From Luzula sylvatica (Eukaryota; Streptophyta; Magnoliopsida; Poales; Juncaceae), in NCBI GenBank assembly GCA_946800325.1, contig OX326956.1, positions 74,287,087 to 74,351,086 of the forward strand: DNA of 64,000 nucleotides, written 5' to 3'. The notes beneath the pieces were generated by a model. That model was given only the letters and a program-made list of their open reading frames with translations. It searched no databases and was not told the DNA's origin. The position numbers and the translations under genes were made by a program. Positions 1 through 11,102 of the stretch are shown piece after piece (the first letter of the stretch is position 1; every line of letters begins with the position of its first letter).

Positions 1-383
1 TTCGCGCTGCTGTATTCCTCTCGCCGGGACGAGCGATTTTGATATAAAAATCGTGCTATTTGGAGAAAGATTGAGAAAGCCACAATTGGACAATCTTCAT
101 ATTCAATAATTCAAGAAGAAATTACAAAAAAAACTGTGTTTTTTGTTAATTCGGGTTCAAAATACGTAATTTCCCAAATTCGGCCGCGCTGCTGCATTCC
201 TCTCGTCGAGGCGAGCGATTTCGATATAAAGATCGTGCCATTTGGAGAAAGTATGAGAAAGTTACAATGTGATAATCTTCATATTCAATAATTCAGGATG
301 AAATTACCAAAAAAACTGTATTTTCTGTTAATTCGGGTTCAAAATACATAATTTCCCAAATTCGTTCGCGCAGCTGTATTCCT

Positions 384-397
384 CTCGCCGGGGCGAG
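384..397. other. GC-rich dyad in A monomer (representative)
   Basis: CTCGCCGGGGCGAG has 6-bp complementary arms (CTCGCC and GGCGAG) around GG. It recurs once per A monomer at bases 20-33. In B the equivalent CTCGTCGAGGCGAG keeps only part of the symmetry. Variants such as CTCACC or GGACGAG break pairs without a matching change on the other arm, so there is no sign of selection for a fold. Confidence 0.7.
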
Positions 398-417
398 CGA
401 TTTTGATATAAAAATCG
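398..417. other. 20-bp AT-rich near-palindrome in A monomer (representative)
   Basis: CGATTTTGATATAAAAATCG is self-complementary except for one opposed pair (bases 8 and 13). It lies directly against the preceding GC-rich dyad, at monomer bases 34-53. In B, an A-to-G change (AAAGATCG) weakens the right arm without compensation. It could be a protein-binding site or a cruciform-prone site, but nothing in the sequence proves function. Confidence 0.7.
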
Positions 418-487
418 TGCCATTTGGAGAAAGATTGAGAAAGCCACAATTGGACAATCTTCATATTCAATAATTCAAGACGAAATT

Positions 488-510
488 ACAAAAAAAACTG
501 TGTTTTTTGT
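488..510. other. A-tract/T-tract dyad in A monomer (representative)
   Basis: ACAAAAAA (488-495) and TTTTTTGT (503-510) are perfect 8-bp inverted arms around a 7-bp spacer, once per A monomer. B lacks the match because it has ACCAAAAAAA and ATTTTCTG. Regularly spaced A and T tracts are known to affect DNA curvature and nucleosome placement. A 182-bp unit is close to one nucleosome plus linker. Confidence 0.65.
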
Positions 511-531
511 TAATTCGGCTCCAAAATAGGT

Positions 532-544
532 AATTTCCCAAATT
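532..544. other. AATTTCCCAAATT short dyad shared by A and B (representative)
   Basis: Five-base arms AATTT and AAATT flank CCC at the end of each monomer. This 13-bp segment is among the best conserved parts of both forms. Single-base variants exist (TTGCC at 8362, TTCCCC at 8001, TTTACC at 33620, TTCCCTAA at 11095). The CCCGAATTCGG variant in domain II creates an EcoRI site at the A/B boundary. Confidence 0.6.
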
Positions 545-546
545 CG

Positions 547-728
547 GCCGCGTTGCTGCATTCCTCTCGTCGAGGCGAGCGATTTTGATATAAAGATCGT
601 GCCATTTGGAGAAAGTATGAGAAAGTTACAATGTGATAATCTTCATATTCAATAATTCAGGATGAAATTACCAAAAAAACTGTATTTTCTGTTAATTCGG
701 GTTCAAAATACATAATTTCCCAAATTCG
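547..728. repeat. Representative B-form monomer (182 bp)
   Basis: B monomers begin GCCGCGN (N is highly variable) and carry CTGCATTCC, TCGTCGAGGCG, ATAAAGATCG, AGTATGAG, TTACAATGTGAT, CAGGATG, ACCAAAAAAACTG, TGTATTTTCTG and TACATAAT. The last 13 bases, AATTTCCCAAATT, are shared with A. B subtypes include GATTTTGAT or GATTTCGAT, a CTTCCTATTC form, a GTCAAGG plus CAGAATG form (48-60 kb), and a B* form with GGTGAGC, TTTAGAT and CAACAATTC (from 39.1 kb; partial forms from 32.9 kb). Confidence 0.95.
553..553. other. Hypervariable base 7 of B monomers (representative)
   Basis: The base after GCCGCG is C, A, T or G in different B monomers. Examples: C at 189, T at 553, T at 917, A at 1281, A at 6195, T at 8743, A at 6923, C at 9471, G at 10563, A at 12019, C at 10927, G at 12383. 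It often differs between HOR copies that are otherwise nearly identical. The equivalent base of A monomers is almost always C, sometimes T. Confidence 0.8.
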
Positions 729-2730
729 TTCGCGCTGCTGTATTCCTCTCGCCGGGACGAGCGATTTTGATATAAAAATCGTGCTATTTGGAGAAAGATT
801 GAGAAAGCCACAATTGGACAATCTTCATATTCAATAATTCAAGAAGAAATTACAAAAAAAACTGTGTTTTTTGTTAATTCGGGTTCAAAATACGTAATTT
901 CCCAAATTCGGCCGCGTTGCTGCATTCCTCTCGTCGAGGCGAGCGATTTCGATATAAAGATCGTGCCATTTGGAGAAAGTATGAGAAAGTTACAATGTGA
1001 TAATCTTCATATTCAATAATTCAGGATGAAATTACCAAAAAAACTGTATTTTCTGTTAATTCGGGTTCAAAATACATAATTTCCCAAATTCGTTCGCGCA
1101 GCTGTATTCCTCTCGCCGGGGCGAGCGATTTTGATATAAAAATCGTGCCATTTGGAGAAAGATTGAGAAAGCCACAATTGGACAATCTTCATATTCAATA
1201 ATTCAAGACGAAATTACAAAAAAAACTGTGTTTTTTGTTAATTCGGGTCCAAAATAGGTAATTTCCCAAATTCGGACGCGATGCTGCATTCCTCTCGTCG
1301 AGGCGAGCGATTTTGATATAAAGATCGTGCCATTTGGAGAAAGTATGAGAAAGTTACAATGTGATAATCTTCATATTCAATAATTCAGGATGAAATTACC
1401 AAAAAAACTGTATTTTCTGTTAATTCGGGTTCAAAATACATAATTTCCCAAATTCGTTCGCGCTGCTGTATTCCTCTCGCCGGGGCGAGCGATTTTGATA
1501 TAAAAATCGTGCCATTTGGAGAAAGATTGAGAAAACCACAATTGGACAACCTTCATATTTAATCATTCAAGATGAAATTATAAAAAAAACTGTGTTTTTT
1601 GTTAATTCGTGTTCAAAATAGGTAATTTCCAAAATTCGACCGCGATGCTGCATTCCTCTCGTCGAGGCGAGCGATTTTGATATAAAGATCGTGCCATTTG
1701 GAGAAAGTATGAGAAAGTTACAATGTGATAATCTTCATATTCAATAATTCAGGAAGAAATTACCAAAAAAACTGTATTTTCTGTTAATTCGGGTTCAAAA
1801 TACATTATTCCCCAAATTCGTTCGCGCTGCTGTATTCCTCTCGCCGGGACGAGCGATTTTGATATAAAAATCGTGCTATTTGGAGAAAGATTGAGAAAGC
1901 CACAATTGGACAATCTTCATATTCAATAATTCAAGAAAAAATTACAAAAAAAACTGTGTTTTTTGTTAATTGGGGTTCAAAATACGTAATTTCCCAAATT
2001 CGAACGCGCTGCTGCATTCCTCTCGTCGAGGCGAGCGATTTTGATATAAAGATCGTGCCATTTGGAGAAAGTTTGAGAAAGTTACAATGTGATAATCTTC
2101 GTATTCAATAATTCAGGATGAAATTACCAAAAAAACTGTATTTTCTGTTAAATCGGGTTCAAAATACATAATTTCCCAAATTCGTTCGCGTTGCTGTATT
2201 CCTCTTGCCGGGGCGAGCGATTTTGATATAAAAATCGTGCCATTTGGAGAAAGATTGAGAAAGCCACAATTGGACAATCTTCATATTCAATAATTCAAGA
2301 CGAAATTACAAAAAAAACTGTGTTTTTTGTTAATTCGGGTTCAAAATAGGTAATTTCCCAAATTCGGCCGCGATGCTGCATTCCTCTCGTCGAGGCGAGC
2401 GATTTTGATATAAAGATCGTGCCATTTGGAGAAAGTATGAAAAAGTTACAATGTGATAATCTTCATATTCAATAATTCAGGATGAAATTACCAAAAAAAC
2501 TGTATTTTCTGTTAATTCGGGTTCAAAATACATAATTTCCCAAATTCGTTCGCGCTACTGTATTTCTATCGCCGGGGCGAGCGATTTTGATGTAAAAATC
2601 GTGCCATTTGGAGAAAGATTGAGAAAACCACAATTGGACAACCTTCATATTCAATAATTCAAGATGAAATTACAAAAAAAACTGTGTTTTTTGTTAATTC
2701 GGGTTCAAAATACGTAATTTCCCAAATTCG

Positions 2731-2912
2731 GCCGCGGTGCTGCAATCCTCTCGTCGAGGCGAGCGATTTTGATATAAAGATCGTGCCATTTGGAGAAAGA
2801 TTGAGAAAACCACAATTGGACAACCTTCATATTCAATAATTCAAGATGAAATTACAAAAAAAACTGTGTTTTTTGTTAATTCGGGTTCAAAATACGTAAT
2901 TTCCCAAATTCG
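2731..2912. repeat. Hybrid monomer: B head, A tail
   Basis: It begins GCCGCGGTGCTGC with ATAAAGATCG (B). After ATTTGGAGAAAG it continues ATTGAGAAAACCACAATTGG and eight A (A form). A full B monomer follows at 2913. The switch lies at about 2779-2799, where A and B are identical. The result is A, B/A, B: three monomers (546 bp) instead of a whole number of dimers, so the AB register slips by 182 bp. Confidence 0.9.
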
Positions 2913-5900
2913 GCCGCGCTGCTGCATTCCTCTCGTCGAGGCGAGCGATTTCGATATAAAGATCGTGCCATTTGGAGAAAGTATGAGAAAGTTACAATGT
3001 GATAATCTTCATATTCAATAATTCAGGATGAAATTACCAAAAAAACTGTATTTTCTGTTAATTCAGGTTCAAAATACATAATTTCCCAAATTCGTTCGCG
3101 CTGCTGTATTCCTCTCGCCGGGACGAGCGATTTTGATATAAAAATCGTGCTATTTGGAGAAAGATTGAGAAAGCCACAATTGGACAATCTTCATATTCAA
3201 TAATTCAAGAAGAAATTACAAAAAAAACTGTGTTTTTTGTTAATTCGGGTTCAAAATACGTAATTTCCCAAATTCGGCCGCGCTGCTGCATTCCTCTCGT
3301 CGAGGCGAGCGATTTCGATATAAAGATCGTGCCATTTGGAGAAAGTATGAGAAAGTTACAATGTGATAATCTTCATATTCAATAATTCAGGATGAAATTA
3401 CCAAAAAAACTGTATTTTCTGTTAATTCGGGTTCAAAATACATAATTTCCCAAATTCGTTCGCGCAGCTGTATTCCTCTCGCCGGGGCGAGCGATTTTGA
3501 TATAAAAATCGTGCCATTTGGAGAAAGTATGAGAAAGCCACAATTGGACAATCTTCATATTCAATAATTCAAGACGAAATTACAAAAAAAACTGTGTTTT
3601 TTGTTAATTCGGGTCCAAAATAGGTAATTTCCCAAATTCGACCGCGTTGCTGCATTCCTCTCGTCGAGGCGAGCGATTTTGATATAAAGATCGTGCCATT
3701 TGGAGAAAGTATGAGAAAGTTACAATGTGATAATCCTCATATTCAATAATTCAGGATGAAATTACCAAAAAAACTGTATTTTTTGTTAATTCGGGTTCAA
3801 AATACATAATTTCCCAAATTCGTTCGCGCAGCTGTATTCCTCTTGCCGGGGCGAGCGATTTTGATATAAAAATCGTGCCATTTGGAGAAAGATTGAGAAA
3901 GCCACAATTGGACAATCTTCATATTCAATAATTCAAGACGAAATTACAAAAAAAACTGTGTTTTTTGTTAATTCGGGTTCAAAATAGGTAATTTCCCAAA
4001 TTCGGCCGCGATGCTGCATTCCTCTCGTCGAGGCGAGCGATTTTGATATAAAGATCGTGCCATTTGGAGAAAGTATGAGAAAGTTACAATGTGATAATCT
4101 TCATATTCAATAATTCAGGATCAAATTACCAAAAAAACTGTATTTTCTGTTAATTCGGGTTCAAAATACATAATTTCCCAAATTCGTTCGCGCTACTGTA
4201 TTCCTCTCGCCGGGACGAGCGATTTTGATATAAAAATCGTGCTATTTGGAGAAAGATTGAGAAAGCCACAATTGGACAATCTTCATATTCAATAATTCAA
4301 GAAGAAATTACAAAAAAAACTGTGTTTATTGTTAATTCGGGTTCAAAATACGTAATTTCCCAAATTCGGCCGCGCTGCTGCATTCCTCTCGTCGAGGCGA
4401 GCGATTTCGATATAAAGATCGTGCCATTTGGAGAAAGTATGAGAAAGTTACAATGTGATAATCTTCATATTCAATAATTCAGGATGAAATTACCAAAAAA
4501 ACTGTATTTTCTGTTAATTCGGGTTCAAAATACATAATTTCCCAAATTCGTTCGCGCAGCTGTATTCCTCTCGCCGGGGCGAGCGATTTTGATATAAAAA
4601 TCGTGCCATTTGGAGAAAGATTGAGAAAGCCACAATTGGACAATCTTCATATTCAATAATTCAAGACGAAATTACAAAAAAAACTGTGTTTTTTGTTAAT
4701 TCGGGTCCAAAATAGGTAATTTCCCAAATTCGGCTGCGCTGCTGCATTCCTCTCGTCGAGGCGAGCGATTTTGATATAAAGATCGTGCCATTTGGAGAAA
4801 GTATGAGAAAGTTACAATGTGATAATCTTCATATTCAATAATTCAGGATGAAATTACCAAAAAAACTGTATTTTCTGTTAAATCGGGTTCAAAATACATA
4901 ATTTCCCAAATTCGTTCGCGCAGCTGTATTCCTCTTGCCGGGGCGAGCGATTTTGATATAAAAATCGTGCCATTTGGAGAAAGATTGAGAAAGCCACAAT
5001 TGGACAATCTTCATATTCAATAATTCAAGACGAAATTACAAAAAAAACTGTGTTTTTTGTTAATTCGGGTTCAAAATAGGTAATTTCCCAAATTCGGCCG
5101 CGATGCTGCATTCCTCTCGTCGAGGCGAGCGATTTTGATATAAAGATCGTGCCATTTGGAGAAAGTATGAGAAAGTTACAATGTGATAATCTTCATATTC
5201 AATAATTCAGGATGAAATTACCAAAAAAACTGTATTTTCTGTTAATTCGGGTTCAAAATACATAATTTCCCAAATTCGTTCGCGCTGCTGTATTCCTCTC
5301 GCCGGGACGAGCGATTTTGATGTAAAAATCGTGCCATTTGGAGAAAGATTGAGAAAACCACAATTGGACAACCTTCATATTCAATAATTCAAGATGAAAT
5401 TACAAAAAAAACTGTGTTTTTTGTTAATTCGGGTTCAAAATACGTAATTTCCCAAATTCGGCCGCGATGCTGCAATCCTCTCGTCGGGGCGAGCGATTTT
5501 GATATAAAGATTGTGCCATTTGGAGAAAGTATGAGAAAGTTACAATGTGATAATCTTCATATTCAATAATTCAGGATGAAATTACCAAAAAAACTGTATT
5601 TTCTGTTAATTCGGGTTCAAAATACATAATTTCCCAAATTCGTTCGCGCTGCTGTATTCCTCTCGCCGGGACGAGCGATTTTGATATAAAAATCGTGCTA
5701 TTTGGAGAAAGATTGAGAAAGCCACAATTGGACAATCTTCATATTCAATAATTCAAGAAGAAATTACAAAAAAAACTGTGTTTTTTGTTAATTCGGGTTC
5801 AAAATAGGTAATTTCCCAAATTCGACCGCGGAGCTGCATTCCTCTCGTCGAGGCGATCGATTTTGATATAAAGATCGTGCCATTTGGAGAAAGTATGAGA

Positions 5901-6006
5901 AAGTTACAATGTGATAATCTTCCTATTCAATAATTCAGGATGAAATTACCAAAAAAACTGTATTTTCTGTTAATTCGGGTTCAAAATACATAATTTCCCA
6001 AATTCG
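2913..6006. repeat. AB dimers, with 1092-bp HOR at 3095-4186/4187-5278
   Basis: Three-dimer units: GGGACGAG/GTGCTATTT/AAGAAG, then CAGCTG with TCCAAAATAGG, then CAGCTG with CTTGCC. A GATGTAAAAATC dimer follows at 5279 and a GATCGATTT/CCTATTC dimer at 5643. The A monomer at 3459 carries a 3-base B-like patch. No other content was seen. Confidence 0.75.
3527..3533. repeat. B-like patch inside an A monomer
   Basis: The A monomer at 3459 reads AGTATGAG (B form) but continues GCCACAATTGG (A form). Both flanks are A, so a short conversion tract or double exchange explains it better than a single crossover. Two independent point changes cannot be excluded. Confidence 0.6.
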
Positions 6007-9000
6007 TTCGCGCAGCTGTATTCCTCTTGCCGGGGCGAGCGATTTTGATATAAAAATCGTGCCATTTGGAGAAAGATTGAGAAAGCCACAATTGGACAAT
6101 CTTCATATTCAATAATTCAAGACGAAATTACAAAAAAAACTGTGTTTTTTGTTAATTCGGGTCCAAAATACGTAATTTCCCAAATTCGGCCGCGATGCTG
6201 CATTCCTCTCGTCGAGGCGAGCGATTTTGATATAAAGATCGTGCCATTTGGAGAAAGTATGAGAAAGTTACAATGTGATAATCTTCATATTCAATAATTA
6301 AGGATGAAATTACCAAAAAAACTGTATTTTCTGTTAATTCGGGTTCAAAATACATAATTTCCCAAATTCGTTCGCGCTGCTGTATTCCTCTCGCCGGGGC
6401 GAGCGATTTTGATATAAAAATCGTGCCATTTGGACAAAGATTGAGAAAACCACAATTGGACAAACTTCATATTCAATAATTCAAGATGAAATTACAAAAA
6501 AAACTGTGTTTTTTGTTAATTCGGGTTCAAAATAGGTAATTTCCCAAATTCGACCTCGTTGCTGCATTCCTCTCGTCGAGGCGAGCGATTTTGATATAAA
6601 GATCGTGCCATTTGGAGAAAGTATGAGAAAGTTACAATGTGATAATCTTCATATTCAATAATTCAGGATGAAATTACCAAAAAAACTGTATTTTCTGTTA
6701 ATTCGGGTTCAAAATACATAATTTCCCAAATTCGTTCGCGCAGCTGTATTCCTCTCGCCGGGGCGAGCGATTTTGATATAAAAATCGTGCCATTTGGAGA
6801 AAGATTGAGAAAGCCACAATTGGACAATATTCATATTCAATAATTCAAGACGAAATTACAAAAAAAACTGTGTTTTTTGTTAATTCGGGTTCAAAATACG
6901 TAATTTCCCAAATTCGGCCGCGATGCTGCATTCCTCTCGTCGAGGCGAGCGATTTTGATAGAAAGATTGTGCCATTTGGATAAAGTATGAGAAAGTTACA
7001 ATGTGATAATCTTCATATTCAATAATTCAGGATGAAATTACCAAAAAAACTGTATTTTGTGTTAATTCGGGTTCAAAATACATAATTTCCCAAATTCGTT
7101 CGCGCTGCTGTATTCCTCTCGCCGGGACGAGCGATTTTGATATAAAAATCGTGCTATTTGGAGAAAGATTGAGAAAGCCACAATTGGACAATCTTCATAT
7201 TCAATAATTCAAGAAGAAATTACAAAAAAAACTGTGTTTTTTGTTAATTCGGGTTCAAAATATGTAATTTCCCAAATTCGGCCGCGAGGCTGCGTTCCTC
7301 TCGTCGAGGCGAGCTATTTTGATATAAAGATCGTGCCATTTGGAGAAAGTTTGAGAAAGTTACAATGTGATAATCTTCCTATTCAATAATTCAGGATGAA
7401 ATTACCAAAAAAACTGTATTTTCGGTTAAATCGGGTTCAAAATACATAATTTCCCAAATTCGTTCGCGCAGCTGTATTCCTCTTGCCGGGGCGAGCGATT
7501 TTGATATAAAAATCGTGCCATTTGGAGAAAGATTGAGAAATCCACAATTGGACAATCTTCATATTCAATAATTCAAGACGAAATTACAAAAAAAACTGTG
7601 TTTTTTGTTAATTCGGGTTCAAAATACGTAATTTCCCAAATTCGGCCGCGCTGCTGCATTCCTCTCGTCGAGGCGAGCGATTTTGATATAAAGATCGTGC
7701 CATTTGGAGAAAGTATGAGAAAGTTACAATGTGATAATCTTCATATTCAATAATTCAGGATGAAATTACCAAAAAAACTGTATTTTCTGTTAATTCGGGT
7801 TCAAAATACATAATTTCCCAAATTCGTTCGCGCAGCTGTATTCCTCTCGCCGGGACGAGCGATTTTGATATAAAAATCGTGCCATTTGGAGAAAGATTGA
7901 GAAAGCCACAATTGGACAATCTTCATATTCAATAATTCAAGACGAAATTACAAAAAAAACTGTGTTTTTTGTTAATTCGGGTTCAAAATACGTAATTTCC
8001 CCAATTCGGCCGCGATGCTGCATTCCTCTCGTCGAGGCGAGCGATTTTGATATAAAGATCGTGCCATTTGGAGAAAGTATGAGAAAGTTACAATGTGATA
8101 ATCTTCATATTCAGTAATTCAGGATGAAATTACCAAAAAAACTGTATTTTCTATTAATTCGGGTTCAAAATACATAATTTCCCAAATTCGTTCGCGCTGC
8201 TGTATTCCTCTCGCCGGGGCGAGCGATTTTGATATAAAAATCGTGCCATTTGGAGAAAGATTGAGAAAGCCACAATTGGACAATCTTCATATTCAATAAT
8301 TCAAGACGAAATTACAAAAAAAACTGTGTTTTTTGTTAATTCGGGTTCAAAATACGTAATTTGCCAAATTCGGCCGCGCTGCTGCATTCCTCTCGTCGAG
8401 GCGAGCGATTTTGATATAAAGATCGTGCCATTTGGATAAAGTATGAGAAAGTTACAATGTGATAATCTTCCTATTCAATAATTCAGGATGAAATTACCAA
8501 AAAAACTGTATTTTCTGTTAATTCGGGTTCAAAATACATAATTTCCCAAATTCGTTCGCGCAGCTGTATTCCTCTTGCCGGGGCGAGCGATTTTGATATA
8601 AAAATCGTGCCATTTGGAGAAAGATTGAGAAAGCCACAATTGGACAATCTTCATATTCAATAATTCAAGACGAAATTACAAAAAAAACTGTGTTTTTTGT
8701 TAATTCGGGTCCAAAATACGTAATTTCCCAAATTCGGCCGCGTTGCTGCATTCCTCTCGTCGAGGCGAGCGATTTTGATATAAAGATCGTGCCATTTGGA
8801 GAAAGTATGAGAAAGTTACAATGTGATAATCTTCATATTCAATAATTCAGGATGAAATTACCAAAAAAACTGTATTTTCTGTTAATTCGGGTTCAAAATA
8901 CATAATTTCCCAAATTCGTTCGCGCTGCTGTATTCCTCTCGCCGTGGCGAGCGATTTTGATATAAAAATCGTGCCATTTGGACAAAGATTCAGAAAACCA

Positions 9001-11102
9001 CAATTGGACAAACTTCATATTCAATAATTCAAGATGAAATTACAAAAAAAACTGTGTTTTTTGTTAATTCGGGTTCAAAATAGGTAATTTCCCAAATTCG
9101 ACCGCGTTGCTGCATTCCTCTCGTCGAGGCGAGCGATTTTGATATAAAGATCGTGCCATTTGGAGAAAGTATGAGAAAGTTACAATGTGATAATCTTCAT
9201 ATTCAATAATTCAGGATGAAATTACCAAAAAAACTGTATTTTCTGTTAATTCGGGTTCAAAATACATAATTTCCCAAATTCGTTCGCGCAGCTGTATTCC
9301 TCTCGCCGGGGCGAGCGATTTTGATATAAAAATCGTGCCATTTGGAGAAAGATTGAGAAAGCCACAATTGGACAATATTCATATTCAATAATTCAAGACG
9401 AAATTACAAAAAAAACTGTGTTTTTTGTTAATTCGGGTTCAAAATACGTAATTTCCCAAATTCGGCCGCGCTGCTGCATTCCTCTCGTCGAGGCGAGCGA
9501 TTTTGATATAAAGATCGTGCCATTTGGATAAAGTATGAGAAAGTTACAATGTGATAATCTTCATATTCAATAATTCAGGATGAAATTACCAAAAAAACTG
9601 TATTTTCTGTTAATTCGGGTTCAAAATACATAATTTCCCAAATTCGTTCGCGCTGCTGTATTCCTCTCGCCGGGACGAGCGATTTTGATATAAAAATCGT
9701 GCTATTTGGAGAAAGATTGAGAAAGCCACAATTGGACAATCTTCATATTCAATAATTCAAGAAGAAATTACAAAAAAAACTGTGTTTTTTGTTAATTCGG
9801 GTTCAAAATATGTAATTTCCCAAATTCGGCCGCGCGGCTGCGTTCCTCTCGTCGAGGCGAGCGATTTTGATATAAAGATCGTGCCATTTGGAGAAAGTTT
9901 GAGAAAGTTACAATGTGATAATCTTCCTATTCAATAATTCAGGATGAAATTACCAAAAAAACTGTATTTTCGGTTAAATCGGGTTCAAAATACATAATTT
10001 CCCAAATTCGTTCGCGCAGCTGTATTCCTCTTGCCGGGGCGAGCGATTTTGATATAAAAATCGTGCCATTTGGAGAAAGATTGAGAAATCCACAATTGGA
10101 CAATCTTCATATTCAATAATTCAAGACGAAATTACAAAAAAAACTGTGTTTTTTGTTAATTCGGGTTCAAAATACGTAATTTCCCAAATTCGGCCGCGCT
10201 GCTGCATTCCTCTCGTCGAGGCGAGCGATTTTGATATAAAGATCGTGCCATTTGGAGAAAGTATGAGAAAGTTACAATGTGATAATCTTCATATTCAATA
10301 ATTCAGGATGAAATTACCAAAAAAACTGTATTTTCTGTTAATTCGGGTTCAAAATACATAATTTCCCAAATTCGTTCGCGCAGCTGTATTCCTCTCGCCG
10401 GGACGAGCGATTTTGATATAAAAATCGTGCCATTTGGAGAAAAATTGAGAAAGCCACAATTGGACAATCTTCATATTCAATAATTCAAGACGAAATTACA
10501 AAAAAAACTGTGTTTTTTGTTAATTCGGGTTCAAAATACGTAATTTCCCCAATTCGGCCGCGGTGCTGCATTCCTCTCGTCGAGGCGAGCGATTTTGATA
10601 TAAAGATCGTGCCATTTGGAGAAAGTATGAGAAAGTTACAATGTGATAATCTTCATATTCAGTAATTCAGGATGAAATTACCAAAAAAACTGTATTTTCT
10701 GTTAATTCGGGTTCAAAATACATAATTTCCCAAATTCGTTCTCGCTGCTGTATTCCTCTCGCCGGGGCGAGCGATTTTGATATAAAAATCGTGCCATTTG
10801 GAGAAAGATTGAGAAAGCCACAATTGGACAATCTTCATATTCAATAATTCAAGACGAAATTACAAAAAAAACTGTGTTTTTTGTTAATTCGGGTTCAAAA
10901 TACGTAATTTGCCAAATTCGGCCGCGCTGCTGCATTCCTCTCGTCGAGGCGAGCGATTTTGATATAAAGATCGTGCCATTTGGATAAAGTATGAGAAAGT
11001 TACAATGTGATAATCTTCATATTCAATAATTCAGGATGAAATTACCAAAAAAACTGTATTTTCTGTTAATTCGGGTTCAAAATACATAATTTCCCTAATT
11101 CG
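6007..11102. repeat. 2548-bp HOR (7 dimers), two copies
   Basis: Units 6007-8554 and 8555-11102 match dimer by dimer. Shared markers include GACAAAGATT with AAACTTC, AATATTCAT, TATGTAAT with GGCTGCGTTCC and TTCGGTTAAATC, AAATCCACAATTGG, TTTCCCCAATTCGG with CAGTAATTC, and TTTGCCAAATTCGG. By eye about a dozen scattered differences separate the units. In addition, B base 7 differs in four of seven B monomers. Confidence 0.85.

Larger units (their letters stand above)
365..546. repeat. Representative A-form monomer (182 bp)
   Basis: A monomers begin TTCGCG and carry CTGTATTCC, TCGCCGGGGCG, ATAAAAATCG, AGATTGAG, an ACAATTGG or ACAATCGG core, a run of eight A, TGTGTTTTTTG, and usually TACGTAAT or TAGGTAAT near the end. 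Compared with the adjacent B form there are about 22 differences in 182 positions (about 88% identity). Base 8 distinguishes A subtypes (CTGCTG versus CAGCTG; the latter is a PvuII site). Further A subtypes differ in GTGCTATTT versus GTGCCATTT and in AAGAAG, AAGACG or AAGATG. These marker combinations define the HORs. The phase origin chosen here is arbitrary. Confidence 0.95.
1..2730. repeat. AB dimers, with 728-bp duplication at 1-728/729-1456
   Basis: Seven AB dimers and one A monomer, in dimer register from base 1. Dimers at 1 and 729 share GGGACGAG, GTGCTATTT and AAGAAG; dimers at 365 and 1093 share CAGCTG and TCCAAAATAGG. They form a two-dimer HOR. Differences between the two units include base 7 of both B monomers (189 versus 917; 553 versus 1281). 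Later dimers (1457, 1821, 2185, 2549) are of other subtypes. Confidence 0.8.

Noticed and set aside
511..530. Pol III B-box-like GGTTCAAAA in each monomer
   Set aside because: It resembles the first part of the tRNA B box but lacks the final CC. No A box at a suitable distance and no tRNA fold are present. It is probably chance in an AT-rich repeat.
365..728. CENP-B box
   Set aside because: I looked for TTCG-N4-A-N2-CGGG on the plus strand of A and B. The closest stretch, TTCCTCTCGCCGGGG, misses three core positions. No canonical box was seen, but individual variants were not all tested.
6152..6463. 103-codon open frame on the minus strand
   Set aside because: It crosses A and B satellite monomers and exists only because local variants lack a stop. 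The same sequence in neighbouring copies has stops, and 182 bp is not a multiple of three. There is no domain, promoter or codon signal.
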